Assembly (NCBI GenBank): GCA_934045905.1
Contig: OW203769.1
Span: 13,113,705-13,177,704, forward strand
DNA from: Leuctra nigra
Taxonomy: Eukaryota; Arthropoda; Insecta; Plecoptera; Leuctridae
Length of the DNA: 64,000 nucleotides
Direction of reading: 5' to 3'
Below, piece by piece: positions 23,488 through 35,518 of this stretch (positions are counted from its first letter, which is position 1; each line of letters starts with the position of its first letter). Made by a program: the position numbers and the translations under genes. The notes beneath the pieces are model-generated. The model searched no databases. It was not told the origin of the DNA and was given only the letters and a program-made list of their open reading frames with translations.

Positions 23488-25286
23488 GGCTGGCTCTATT
23501 GGCACGGCAGCCGTGCCCCCAAGGGGTTCATATTCTATTTACATCAGAGTAGCCGTGTGCGCATGAAGGCGTATTCTATTGGCACCAGAGTACACCAGAG
23601 CACGGTCGCCGTGTGCGCAAGAAGGCGTATGCTATTGACACCAGAATCCACCAGAGTTCACTCCAAGATGGCCGTCCTCTGAACAGCTGTTTTCCGGAGC
23701 CTATTTAGACTTTTTAAACTAATGCAGAAGGATCGTGACGTTTTGAAAAGTGTAAGAACTGAACAATAATCAATACAATTAGGCCAGGGTCATACGTCAC
23801 GACCTCAAACTTCGATCTAAACGCATCTGTGCAGCTAAATGACTTCACTTACGCGCACGCACGGTTTTACTTCTGGTGTAAATAGAATAGGAACTCATAG
23901 GAACACGGCAGCCGTTTGCGCAAGGGGTTCAAATTCTATTGCCACCAGAGTACACCAGAGTTCACTCCAAGATGGCCGTCCTCTGAACAGCTGTTTTCCG
24001 GAGCCTATTTAGACTTTTTATACTAATGCAGAAGGATCGTGACGTTTTGAAAAGTATTGGAACTGATCAATAATAATTACAATTAGGTCAGGGTCATACG
24101 TCACGACCTCAAACTTCGATCTAAACTCATCTGTGCAGCTAAATGACTTCACTTACGCGCACGGTTTTACTTCTGGTGTAAATAGAATAGGAATTCATAG
24201 GAACACGGCAGCCGTTTGCGCAAGGGGTTCAAATTCTATTGCCACCAGAGTACACCAGAGTTCACTCCAAGATGGCCGTCCTCTGAACAGCTGTTTTCCG
24301 GAGCCTATTTAGACTTTTTATACTAATGCAGAAGGATCGTGACGTTTTGAAAAGTATTGGAACTGATCAATAATAATTACAATTAGGTCAGGGTCATACG
24401 TCACGACCTCAAACTTCGATCTAAACTCATCTGTGCAGCTAAATGACTTCACTTACGCGCACGGTTTTACTTCTGGTGTAAATAGAATAGGAATTCATAG
24501 GAACACGGCAGCCGTTTGCGCAAGGGGTTCAAATTCTATTGCCACCAGAGTACACCAGAGTTCACTCCAAGATGGCCGTCCTCTGAACAGCTGTTTTCCG
24601 GAGCCTATTTAGACTTTTTATACTAATGCAGAAGGATCGTGACGTTTTGAAAAGTATTGGAACTGATCAATAATAATTACAATTAGGTCAGGGTCATACG
24701 TCACGACCTCAAACTTCGATCTAAACTCATCTGTGCAGCTAAATGACTTCACTTACGCGCACGGTTTTACTTCTGGTGTAAATAGAATAGGAATTCATAG
24801 GAACACGGCAGCCGTTTGCGCAAGGGGTTCAAATTCTATTGCCACCAGAGTACACCAGAGTTCACTCCAAGATGGCCGTCCTCTGAACAGCTGTTTTCCG
24901 GAGCCTATTTAGACTTTTTATACTAATGCAGAAGGATCGTGACAGTACAATATGTTCTGACATTTTACTATACTGAGAATCGTGGAGTTATAAAGAGTAC
25001 TGGGAACATTTATTATCTAATAAAATTTCAGCTATGGGTATGATAGGTCCAGTAAAATATCTTTGACGTCTAGATGCACTGATACGTGTCAGCCATTACA
25101 CACTGGCAGCTAGAAGTACAACTTCACATTGCGCGCGCATGAGTTAACTGGGCAGACGAAGGAAAAAAACTCTCTATGGGTAGACAAATTCCAACGTGCG
25201 AAAATTAAAGCTGGGCAACCTAAAAAAAAATAGCTCTATGGTTAGGCAGAATTCAAACTTGTGAAAATGTCAAAATAAAAAATTTC

Positions 25287-25360
25287 GTCCCCGACCAGAT
25301 TCGAACCGGTGTACCCTTGCACCGCAGGCAAACGCCTTACCGCCTGAGCTAAAAAGCTGC
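25287..25360 (-). repeat. tRNA-derived SINE head in the centre of the foldback element
   Basis: On the minus strand a tRNA-like sequence shows box A (TAGCTCAGGCGGTAAGG) and box B (GGTTCGAATC). Its 3' body runs left to about 25,146 and shares 'aactctctatgggtagacaa' and 'ctctatggttaggcagaatt' with the copy at 51,570-51,769, so this is one SINE family. The loop would read GCG, but pairing is imperfect, so I do not call a functional tRNA. Confidence 0.65.
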
Positions 25361-26898
25361 TCATGCCGAGGTGCGTTAAAAACTGCTACATAAAATTACA
25401 CACAGGCAGGCGTTGCTTACGCGCATCCTACTGCGCGATGTGCCGGTTGTCCCTTTAGCTGCCAATCATTACACGTATGAACATGATTCCACTTCCCCCT
25501 ATAGCATAGGAGGAAGTGGATATACTACGTCACGACCTAAGTGAGGATAGGACCGGTCCCAGTAGCCCCAATAGCCGGCTATTGATGCAAATTATAAGAC
25601 CTTGTGTTTTATGTCTACTTAAGTTGCAATATGGCTTCACTAGTAATTGTACTACGTGGCTGACCTAATTGCAATCAATTATTGATCAGTTCCTATTCTT
25701 TTTAAACAGTCACGACTCTTCTACATTAATTTAAGTCTAAATAGGCTCCGGAAAACAGCTGTTAAGAGAACGGCCATCTTGGAGTGAACTCTGGTGTACT
25801 CTGGTGGCAATAGAATTTGAACCCCTTGCGCAAACGGCTGCCGTGTTCCTATGAATTCCTGTTCTATTTACACCAGAAGTAAAACAGTGCGCGTAAGTGA
25901 AGTCATTTAGCTGCACAGATGCGTTTAGAACGAAGTTTGGGGTCGTGACGTATGACCCTGGCCTAATTGTATTGATTATTGATCAGTTCCTACACTTTTC
26001 AAAACGTCACGATCCTTCTGCATTAGTATAAAAAGTCTAAATAGGCTCCGGAAAACAGCTGTTCAGAGGACGGCCATCTTGGAGTGAACTCTGGTGTACT
26101 CTGGTGGCAATAGAATTTTAACCCCTTGCGCAAACGGCTGCCGTGTTCCTATGAATTCCTATTCTATTTACACCAGAAGTAAAACAGTGCGCGTAAGTGA
26201 AGTCATTTAGCTGCACAGATGCGTTTAGAACGAAGCTTAGGGTCGTGACGTATGACCCTGGCCTAATTGTATTGATTATTGATCAGTTCCTACACTTTTC
26301 AAAACGTCACGATCCTTCTGCATTAGTATAAAAAGTCTAAATAGGCTCCGGAAAACAGCTGTTCAGAGGACGGCCATCTTGGAGTGAACTCTGGTGTACT
26401 CTGGTGGCAATAGAATTTGAACCCCTTGCGCAAACGGCTGCCGTGTTCCTATGAATTCCTATTCTATTTACACCAGAAGTAAAACCGTGCGCGTAAGTGA
26501 AGTCATTTAGCTGCACAGATGCGTTTAGATCGAAGTTTGGGGTCGTGACGGATGACCCTGGACTAATTGTATTGATTATTGTTCAGTTCCTACACTTTTC
26601 AAAACGTCACGATCCTTCTGCATTAGTATAAAAAGTCTAAATAGGCTCCGGAAAACAGTTTTTCAGAGGACGGCCATCTTGGAGTGAACTCTGGTGTACT
26701 CTGGTGGCAATAGAATTTGAACCCCTTGCGCAAACAGCCGCCGTGACTAGACCTTGAACGATAGAAGGCAATGTTTTACGAAGTGAAAACTAGTATTATA
26801 ATTGTATGACGCATTTAATCTTATATTAAACAATAAAATACATGTCAAATGACCAGTAGATTGTAAATAAAGTTAATTACAGAAGTAAAAAAGATAAT

Positions 26899-26962
26899 CC
26901 CTGACGGGGAATCGAACCCCGATCGTCTGCGCCCTAAGCCAATGGGCTAACCAACCGGCTAT
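26899..26962 (-). repeat. tRNA-like fragment near the right end of the foldback element
   Basis: Minus strand: 'ggttggttagcccattggc' followed by GGGGTTCGATTCCCC, a good T arm. The acceptor stem is incomplete. Probably a SINE head inserted in the right arm. Confidence 0.5.
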
Positions 26963-28283
26963 TGTTGCCACTGAGGAATTGTTGCGTTAGATGTCTACTT
27001 AAGTTGCTATATGGTGTCACTCTAGAATTTGAACTAGGTATCTAATGTGTTCGCAGCTCACTTGCACGGTCTACTACCGTGTCGTGTTCATAATACAAGG
27101 CCGTTTCCACACACGGTTTTACTCTGGTGTAAATAGCATACGCCTTCTTGCGCGCACGGCGAACTCTGGTGTAAATAGCATACGCCTTCTTGGCTACACG
27201 GCGAACTTCTGGTGTAAATAGCATACGCCTTCTTGGCTACACGGCGAACTTCTGGTGTAAATAGAATTTGAACCCCTTGCGGGCACGGCCGCCGTGTGAA
27301 TAGACACGCCGTTCATAGATTGCACGCGACATCACCTCATTGTTGCGCGGCCATCTTGGGTGTAACATGTCAGAATGGCTGTCAATCTGTTTTTCAGTTT
27401 TTTGATAGTATTTATGGTTACCAACTTACCTGTGAAATTATAGGCTGCAGAAGAAGTTATTATAATTATAAAACCACTCATTTACAAACTATCTTCGACT
27501 AACCGATAATACTTAGTTTAAATCGACAGCTGTTACACCAAAAAGATACTTATTTTACATTGTTAATGTATAACAAAAGAAGCTCGTGCAAAATATGAAT
27601 TGGAAAAATCGCTTTGACACTTTCTTCGCCTATTCATAACGAAGATTATGTGAACACATGCAAGTCTGTAGAGTTATAATAATTGCAGGACTTATTACTC
27701 ATGTACCATTAAATGAGTCATATTCCAGCAAAAAATTGTAAAGGAAATTTTTTTATGTGACATAGCGGGCCGCTTTGTTTTGGATGGATTCTAAAGCATA
27801 TTTCATATTCTCAGTGTGGGGGTTCGAAACGGCACTGCAGTACTCCAGTTTGCTTCGTGTCTTGCTAAATAGTCGCTGGTTTCAACAAAAACCTTGCAAA
27901 ACTATGAAATTTCAGATACTATTGGAGATCCAATTGATCTCAAACTTTAAGAGTATGTTGTATAAGGATAAACATAGGGTTGATACTTGGCACGTTTTTT
28001 AATTAATTTTTATACGGCATCCGGCGAGACAAGAAAATAGCTTATTTTTCACCAATAAAAAAACAACTAAAAGTAATTATTACAAATTAACTAAGCAAAA
28101 ATAAAAAATGTACCAAAGGATAACCATGTCTTTTATATAGTCACAATAAAAATTTCAAATAATTTCATCCAACTATTTAGTATTTTGTCTCCAATCGTAT
28201 CCAAAAAAGTGCCTTCAACAAGCGGCAAAATCGCTAGCACTTGCAACACATTGTCAAGTTTAACTTACCTAGGTATCACTTAC

Positions 28284-28395
28284 CGGTAGGTACTTCAGTA
28301 TGCCCCGCTTTTGCGCAAAGATTGTTGATCTCGCCGTTCTCCTTCTTCCCCTCCTCAAGATCAACTTCCACATCTTTATGCATCTTTGCCTCCAT
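28284..28395 (-). CDS. Small membrane-protein gene, exon 4: acidic cytoplasmic tail
   Basis: Acceptor atggtcttttccag and donor g|gtaagt bound 37 codons plus one base. It enters in phase 0, matching the end of the transmembrane exon. The peptide is very charged (MEAKMHKDVEVDLEEGKKEN, then GEINNLCAKAG), soluble and helical-looking, as expected for a cytosolic tail. It is GC-richer than its surroundings. No domain recognised. Confidence 0.6.
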
Positions 28396-29552
28396 CTGGA
28401 AAAGACCATAATTTATAAGTGAAAGATTTTCTATTGTGTTTTGATTTGAGCGAGCCAAGCTAGCAACTTCATTTTTTCTCTACTGCAACGGATCTCTGTT
28501 CCTTTCTTTATTGTATTTTTTCTGTTACTGAGGATAGAGTAAAATCCCAGATTGGATGGAGTTTGGGAGTAAATTCATAATAAATACATGAAGCGATTTT
28601 ATAATTAGTTTTTATCTTCATTGCAAATGTTTGAACTTGAAGTACAACATAAGCAAGAAATGAAACGCGAGTAATTATATTTGACTAGGTACGAATTGAT
28701 TATCGATCGATCATAACCGGGACCTGTGCCCGGTTTAGGATAATTACATAAGAAATTGCCCCTCTAATTGGATGTAGTTTCCCGCAAGACGCACATTTCT
28801 ACTTTAAGGCTGTTTGACCGCCGAGATTTTAAGCCCCAAAAAAGGTTGAGAATTGGACTTTCCTCATTAATTTGTAGTTGAACCTTAAGAATTAATTAAA
28901 CGGCAATAAAAAATAACAGGTACAATCACCGGGTATAATTTGACTATTTTTGTGATATTTAATTGAGTTCTAACAATTTGCCCTAATAAGTAGGTATGTA
29001 GGTTGTACGAGTGAACACACTTTTGTGAAAACTTCATTCGGGACACCTTACAGGAGAAAACAGCTGACTATAAAAATACGGTATTTTTTGTGCACATTCG
29101 GAATTACATTACAAACAATGGGCTTCCACGCTGCCATTTGCTCTCACTACGGAGTGTCCTTTTTCCCTACCACGCATGTCTGTACAGAATTACAGGTAGA
29201 TGACAGCTCACTTTAAACTTCTAGTATTTGAAATATAATGCCAAACTGTTGTGTTCGGAGTGAAGGTAATTGTTTTAAAATGTAACATACTACTTAAATG
29301 TATAGAAATAGTTTCAATTACTTACTTTTTATACTAAAAGATCACTTTATGTTAAACAACCTCTTTTGTTTTCAATTCAGAAAAATCTAGCAAGTGTCAA
29401 CAACATTTGATCTGTTGCCATAGCAACGGGGAACAATCGCACCTAGCTCCCTCTATTCTAGCTTGGAGTTTAGAAGCCCATTGGAGAGTCTGCTAATTAA
29501 AATGTAATGTTAATATTATTTAATTGTGAATAAAATAAATACTGAAATTAAT
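28396..29552. other. Intron sequence between exons 3 and 4 of the small membrane-protein gene
   Basis: AT-rich, no exon seen on the minus strand. A possible plus-strand first exon at 29,238 is listed separately. Confidence 0.4.
29238..29265 (+). CDS. Possible THAP-type first exon (weak)
   Basis: ATG followed by PNCCVRSE and a donor-like g|gtaatt. An M-P-x-C-C-V start is typical of THAP zinc fingers, which occur in host genes and in P-type and other transposases. No second exon was found, so this may be a transposon remnant or chance. Confidence 0.2.
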
Positions 29553-30190
29553 TGAGCGAGCGTTACCATGGTACTCTTATAAGCACTTTCTCTGTGTGCG
29601 TGTTTTTTTTGTTTTTTTTTGTGGCCGCTGCTCAGGTCAAACCGCTCAATTGATCGAGCTGAAATTTTGCACACATACTAACGTTATCTATGCAGTCCCT
29701 GGGATCGTTTTTGAACGGGCTCCTGTGATTGGTTCAAATTTAAAAAAAATATCTTTCGATTGGTTGTCCCGATCAATTTGAAATTTGGCAAAGTCATTTC
29801 AACCAACATTTTACCCAATCATAATAAATTTCAGCCAAATCCTCCCATTGGTTCAAATTTGAAACCATTTTTACGGTGATATTTGTAATTTAAACTAGAA
29901 CCGATTGACCGACTAACTTAAAACTTCGCATGGTCATTGGTACCAACATTTAAGGTATTTTTGCCAATTTTCAGTAGTCTAATCTGTAGTTATTTTCAAA
30001 AGTTTGTGTCATTTTAGGGACATTTTATTCCCCAATCTTGAAATATTTACTACATTTTCATCCCTGCCTTCTATAAGCTCCTGCTCCAAGGCCTGTAGAG
30101 CAGCCAAGCGGTCCACGATTTACAGTAAAACTAGCGCATATATATCAAATCGGATGCAGTACGAAGGCCAAATCCTCCAATTGGTTTAGA
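29553..30190 (+). repeat. Dispersed non-coding repeat, truncated copy
   Basis: Begins 'gagcgagcgttaccatggta' and carries internally repeated clauses of the type 'ctgaaattttgcacacata', 'gggatcgtttttgaac' and 'ttggttcaaattt'. It is homologous to 30,284-31,197. Confidence 0.6.
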
Positions 30191-30283
30191 TGGAGGACAA
30201 AATATAACTAATAACTTATTCCAAGCTATGAAATTATTTTCATTGAACTGTTCTGAATTCACGTCCATAGCCCTATTTTGTTG

Positions 30284-31197
30284 AGCGAGCGTAGCGAGCG
30301 TCACCACGGTACTCTTACGGCACTTTCTCTGTGTGTTTTTTTTTTTTTTTTTTTTTTTTTTGTGTTCACTGCCCAGGTCAAACGGCACAACCAATCGATC
30401 TGAAATTTTGCACATATACTAACGTAATCTATGCGGTCCCTGGGATCGTTTTTGAACGGGCTCATGTGATTGGTTCAAATTTTAAAAAAAATATCTTTTG
30501 ATTGGTAGTTCCGATCAATTTGAAATTTTGACAAGTCATGGCGACCAACATTGTACCCAATCTTACAAAGTTTCAGCCAAATCCTCCCATTGGTTAAAAT
30601 TTAAAAAAATCTTTTATGTTATTTTTTAAATTTAAACTTGAACCGTATGACTGATCAACTTAAAACTTTGCATGGTCATTGGGACTAACATTATCTGCAT
30701 TTTTGACAATTTTCAGACTAATCTATGTTTCAATCCAAAAGTTATTGACATTTTACACATTTTGCGTGTTGGCTGTCAAATTTCTCGAAAATGTTGATCA
30801 CGGCTACTTCGACTCTTTATAGTTCCAAGGTAGTTAGAGTAGAAACTTTCAAACGTATGAAACTGATATGACCATTCAACAGATCGATCTAATATTGTGT
30901 AAGTACACACACTTTTATCATATGAGTGGTCCCAGGTCTATTTTTTTTAAAGAGATCCTGTGATTTTTGAATATTAACGAGGAACAGTTCAATCAGAAAG
31001 GTTCAAAAGGTTCAAGCTTTGCATGGTTATTGGGACTAATGTTTTAGGACAATTTTGAGATTTTTATACTTGAGTCTGACGAAATTCAAGAATTATTGGC
31101 TTTTAATGATATTTTCGATAGACATAATTTCGGTTCGAGGTGTTGCGCCTGTCCGTGCTCGCTCATCAACGCGTTACACAGAGCGTTTTCCTAGTTA
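30284..31197 (+). repeat. Dispersed non-coding repeat, about 915 bp, full-length-looking copy
   Basis: Starts 'tgagcgagcgtagcgagcgt' and ends 'gcgttacacagagcgttttc'. The same start and end words, inverted, bound 35,519-36,440, giving nearly the same length. Fragments occur at 17,490-17,550, 38,170-38,350 and 44,725-44,840. It includes a run of about 23 T near 30,338. No ORF; class unknown. Confidence 0.65.
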
Positions 31198-31608
31198 ACA
31201 ATTACACTGGAAAAAGATATTGATAAAAATCGATTAAAAAACTCTTCAAGGTCAAACTCACTACCCAGCCGGCTTAAGTATAAATAATATCTTCTGATTG
31301 GTCACCAATCAAAATGTTCCGATAAAGTTCAAATTTTGCATGGTGATCAAGACCAACATAATCGAAAATTTTACACATTGTAAGCCGAATCAGTCAAGTA
31401 TTAATTGTCATTTTACGAATTTAGTATGGGTTGTTTAAAGCTGGAAAATGTATGTAGGAATGTCACGACACAATGGATCTGATATTCATCCAGAGTATTT
31501 ATATATGGAGATTGGAAAGTTGCAGAGAAAATCATATAGTGCTGTGTCGTGTATCGGGACTGGGGATGCTGCATGTCAATGTTCTGTGTTCTGACACAAT
31601 GTTCTGTG

Positions 31609-32663
31609 TCAATGTTCAGGCTTTGCATCTTGAATTTTGAAATTCATTCCTTCGACTGTCGACATCCATTTTTTCCCACCCTCGGTCAGTGACGTCATAA
31701 GCTCTTGTGCGGTTTCGGCGTTTTCCATCACGCGAAAGGCTTCATACAGTCGATCACTATTGTCATTCCAGCATCGTATGTATTCCTTGCGAAAACCCCT
31801 CGGCACACAGTCTTTGGCCGTTTGAATTATTAGCTTCGAGAAGTGGTCATAGTTTTCTGCTATCAAAGGTATAAACCGTATTGCGTGCGTCAATGCGTGC
31901 GTCATCCAGCTTCTGAGCGAATTTATCCCACTTGGCTTTGACAAAGTTCCATCTAGGTTTGGGTGTGGAGTTTACCAATGGAACTTTTGTTCCAACATCT
32001 ATGATGACAGGTCGTTGTTGGCTTCGTGGGAAAGCAGACAGAACTTTTCGCGTTGCGTGAAAGAGGCGACTATTCTCTTCACACTTACAAAGCAGAGGTC
32101 CGGAATGTAATCTCGATTCCAACGTCCTGAACGGAAAGTACGCCTGCCTGTTGCATCAAATATAAGATGCCGGTTGCCCTGATCAGCCCACGAGGCAAGG
32201 TTCTCACCATTTTGATCATTCAGTTCATATTGCCAATAAGAATGATGACTGTTGAAGTTGCCAGCATATACTGCTGGGTGGCTGTAGGTTTCTAGAAAAT
32301 TCAATGGCCACTTTGACAGCAAGAGAAAAAATGTTAATCAATGAATTGCACTCTATAATCATCAATATCCATTAGATTCTGTCTTGTGTGCTTAGCAATA
32401 CCATCCATAGGTGCCGTGGTTAATTGCTGATGCAAGTCTATATCATCGATGTGTCCTCTGGCATTCAGTTCAGCCATGTTTTCTGTGTGAGTTTCTTGGA
32501 GCAAGGCTACATCAATATTTTCTTCTCTCAACAAACATGCCAAGTAGTCAGACTTCGATCTACTTATACCTTCTACAGTTGACAGATACGGAGTATGGAG
32601 TGAAGCTCCTAAATCCCTTGTCTGCGCACATAGATAGGCGTTCGGTGATCTTGACGAATTCAT
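31609..32663 (-). pseudogene. Decayed non-LTR retrotransposon endonuclease region
   Basis: Three minus-strand frame segments read as an AP-type endonuclease: an N-terminal block with DVALLQETHTE (the QETH motif with the catalytic Glu), a block AGNFNSHHSYW where the family has GDFN (so Asp has become Asn), and TFRSGRWNRDYIPDLCFVS, the substrate-binding strand. A degenerate SDHRP equivalent (SQQRPVI) follows. Frameshifts at about 32,330 and 31,950-32,000 show it is dead. Confidence 0.75.
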
Positions 32664-32712
32664 ATGTAATTTTTTTAATGTTACTGAAACTTATGGTATA
32701 TTCCAATATCGC

Positions 32713-32827
32713 CTATTCTATATCTTTTTTTGATCTCGTCGCGGCCGCCTTCGTTTCACTGCCATTAAGATAGCATTGTGCCGAAACGAAGGCGGCCGCG
32801 ACGAGATCCAAACTAGATATAGAATAG
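32713..32827. mobile_element. Palindromic MITE with GC-rich arms
   Basis: Arms of about 45 bp: an outer ctattctatatc and an inner perfect 26-bp segment beginning GATCTCGTCGCGGCCGCC, separated by a 25-nt loop. It lies between two LINE fragments and contributes coding-like but false frames. Confidence 0.65.
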
Positions 32828-33035
32828 AGCCCCAGGGATCCTTTTCCTTACAAAAAAGTGTGAATAAAATTACACATGTCACCCTACTTTCAAATATGCA
32901 AACTGATTATAATTATCTTGCATTTTTAGCACCAAAAATCACAATTTGCGCCCTCTGGGGGGTTTTTCCACCAAAGGGAAGATGTCAAACAAGTAAAAGT
33001 GTAATGTGCGTACCTTGAGGTATCCAAAACCACTT

Positions 33036-33365
33036 TCAGACCTTCCGCAGCAGGCGGGGAGGGGGGGGGGGGTACGTATGATTGAAACCAGATTCTCGGG
33101 GACGCCAAACTTGAATAGGATCTTGTAGGCTAGCTCTCTGTCTACTGAGAGATGCTTTTGAAATGTCGACAAATGCAGCATGACATCCGCGGCCCTGCTC
33201 AACACATTTCTGCAGATGATCATAATCCATTGTGCTCCGGTACCGAAGAAAACCAGCTTGCGACTCGGGCAGCAAGCTGTGTCTGGTTCGATGTAACCTC
33301 TTTCTGGCGGGTGGTTTTAAACGCCCATAACACATAGTTTCGAAATGATCTAGGAAGGTACACAA
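33036..33365 (-). pseudogene. Decayed reverse transcriptase fragment of a non-LTR element
   Basis: Minus-strand segments read LLPESQAGFLRYRSTMDY, CHAAFVDISKA and, in a second frame, ELAYKILFKFGVPENLVSII. These fit the RT region of Jockey/I/CR1-type LINEs ('QAGFR...', 'FVDISKAF'). It is interrupted by a frameshift and a 12-nt poly-G tract at 33,061-33,072. Transcription order relative to the endonuclease fragment is reversed, so they are separate pieces. Confidence 0.7.
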
Positions 33366-33399
33366 TCACCCCTTCCAAGAACTAAAAGCACTCTCTGCT

Positions 33400-34479
33400 C
33401 TAACAAGTCCCCAATGGAAACCATTGCGTGAACATAAAGCAAAGACTGCTGCTTACCTCAGGAGGTTATTCTAAGTTTCCGTGATGTGTCGAGTCACTTG
33501 ATACGGACTCACTCACTGATTTTATATTTGGGACACCGTGTCAAGGTATTTCCCTCCCGAGGGTATGGTTTTATTATAGTTTGATAACAAAGATTTCTTC
33601 TTGTGCCTTCTTTTAACGAAGGTTGGCGATCATCTTTGATATCTGATCTTTGGATAATGCAGCTCTGAACAAGCACCCCGTACTCTGCCCGAACCAATCC
33701 CCCAAGATTCTTGCGAGTCGATATTTTTAACCCCTTTCCTTCCATGAGATCCAAAGTATGCGACGATGAACCCACATCTCGAAAGCTTCCAATCTCTTGC
33801 ATAGCAACTTGCTTAAAAAATCCATACACAACAATATGTGGACAACGTAGCACCTAACAATTTGCATTCTTAGAGCTACATTAAGATTACAATTTCATAA
33901 TAGTTGTCTTATATTAGTGAATGCAAAGCAACTTTGTTCGATACGACTCTTGACCACCCGAGTACATTCCCATTGGTCTTTCAAGCAAAATCCATGATAT
34001 CTGTACTTGTACTGTTGTAAGCGGCCTGTAACAACGTTGCGGGCATCAATGTTTCTTTGACCCCCTATAACTTGTCACGATGCTTCAATGATATCAATAC
34101 TGCTTACATCCTCTCACTTCTCGAAGATGTATCCTGGACAAATGTACACACACTACCCCTGAGGATAATGTTACTCACTCACAATATACAGCATTCCGAA
34201 CCATGGTATAAGTATCTCTTCTTCTAGCTAGTGTTTTATTGCATCATGGTTCCGAACGAAGTTTCTTGAACATTTGAACACAGCATTTCCCATGAACCGA
34301 CGCAAAATCCAGACTAACTCTAGAGTAAATGATTGGATCAATTAATAAGACAAGATCAATTAAAGGTGTTTTGAGACAGCAGCTCATGTGCGCTGCAGGC
34401 AGGGCTCATCCAACAAAAAATGGAAGACACATACAAGATTAACAAAACCCGAGGGGTTACAACTCGACATTTTAGTGTA
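33400..34479. other. Unassigned interval; one unidentified minus-strand ORF
   Basis: A 114-codon minus-strand frame at 33,509-33,853 contains KGLKISTRKNLGGLVRAEYG, but no family is recognised and no splice context stands out. Otherwise AT-rich non-coding sequence. Confidence 0.3.
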
Positions 34480-34830
34480 CACCCGTTTTAATATTTTTAT
34501 TTTTTATTTATCTGTTGTGTTTTTTTGAATTTTAACGATTTTTTTGATTTTTTAAAATGATTTTAAAATTATAAAAACTCACATGTTTTCTTTGATTTTT
34601 TTTAACCACACATGATTTTTTCTATTTTTTATAATTTTTGATGTGATTCTTTTTTCTTTAGATTTTATTTTTATTTTCATTTGTACACCTGCTATTTTCT
34701 AATTTTATTGTAATGTTTTTGATTTTTTCTGTTTTTTTTAATTTTTTTTACATACTTGATTTTTTTTTTCTAATTTTGATGTGATAATTTGATTTTTTTT
34801 TCAAAGTGTACACTGATTCTTTTAGTTGTT
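34480..34830. repeat. T-rich low-complexity tract
   Basis: Degenerate repeats of the word tgatttttt and its variants on the plus strand. No coding signal. Confidence 0.7.
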
Positions 34831-34835
34831 CATCC

Positions 34836-35515
34836 CTCGACAAAACCCATACAAAAAACATAAGGGCGAAAAAGCATCAATGATGAAGTGATAACAACTT
34901 TTACAAAACAAATCAAAATCAATGTGGCATATAGGGTTGGCCCAACCACCCCTATTTGAAAAAAAATATCAAAAAGTAAAATTAGCATCTGCTATACTCT
35001 CTTACACCCTTTGACAAAAACTAATAACAAAAGAACACGATGCAAAAAGAGCTATTTCACAATATAGTGATATCAAAATCTACAAAGAAATCAAAATCTA
35101 TGTGGCAGATCATAAAGTCACAAACCTCACCGACACTCCTGACCTCAAAATCACTGTAGTTCAAAACCCAGTAACCCTTGTAACCTTTGCGGGCTACTTC
35201 AATGACTTCTTCAAAATGATTAGCTATATCCCGGCACCACCAACTTTGAAAACCTCTTCCGACTTCTGACAACCTCTTTTCCCCAGCAAACAATTCGAAC
35301 AAATCCCCTTCTACTTATTCCCAACACATCCCTTAGAAATTAGACCAGTCTTAACAAAGCTAAAGCCCAAACGTTCCTGTGAACTCCACGGGATTCCATT
35401 TCCAGGGACCGTAGACTAGCCAAATTTCTGTTTGCGGAACCACTTGACCAAGTTGTTAATTCTTCCTTCAGCATTTGTATTTTCTCAGCTGCTTTCAAAA
35501 CATCTGTCATCTTAC
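34836..35515. other. Decayed coding-like segment with an internal duplication
   Basis: 34,836-34,945 and 35,010-35,125 look like diverged copies of one segment (both end 'aaatcaaaatc.atgtggca'). On the minus strand two frames look protein-like: about 58 codons starting MTDVLKAAEKIQMLKEELTT near 35,510, and 81 codons (35,302-35,057) with GFQSWWCRDIANHFEEV. On the plus strand a frame with IKIYVADHKVTNLTDTPDL also stays open. I cannot tell which strand was coding or name a family. Confidence 0.3.
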
Positions 35516-35518
35516 TAA

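Larger units (their letters stand above)
23488..27311. mobile_element. Foldback transposon with arms of 300-bp tandem units; 9-bp target duplication TTCATAGAT
   Basis: TTCATAGAT lies directly outside both ends (23,479-23,487 and 27,312-27,320). The left arm contains tandem units of exactly 300 bp (marker gagcctatttag at 24,001, 24,301, 24,601 and 24,901), nearly identical. The right arm, from about 25,655, has the same units inverted (marker ataggctccgg at 25,741, 26,041, 26,341 and 26,641). The outer ends carry CACGGCAGCCGTG or CACGGCCGCCGTG plus 'aaggggttca', with shorter tandem words (gtaaatagcatacgccttct) at 27,130-27,240. Long inverted repeats built of tandem units plus a 9-bp duplication fit the foldback (FB-like) or Mutator-like class. 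No transposase is present. Confidence 0.85.
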
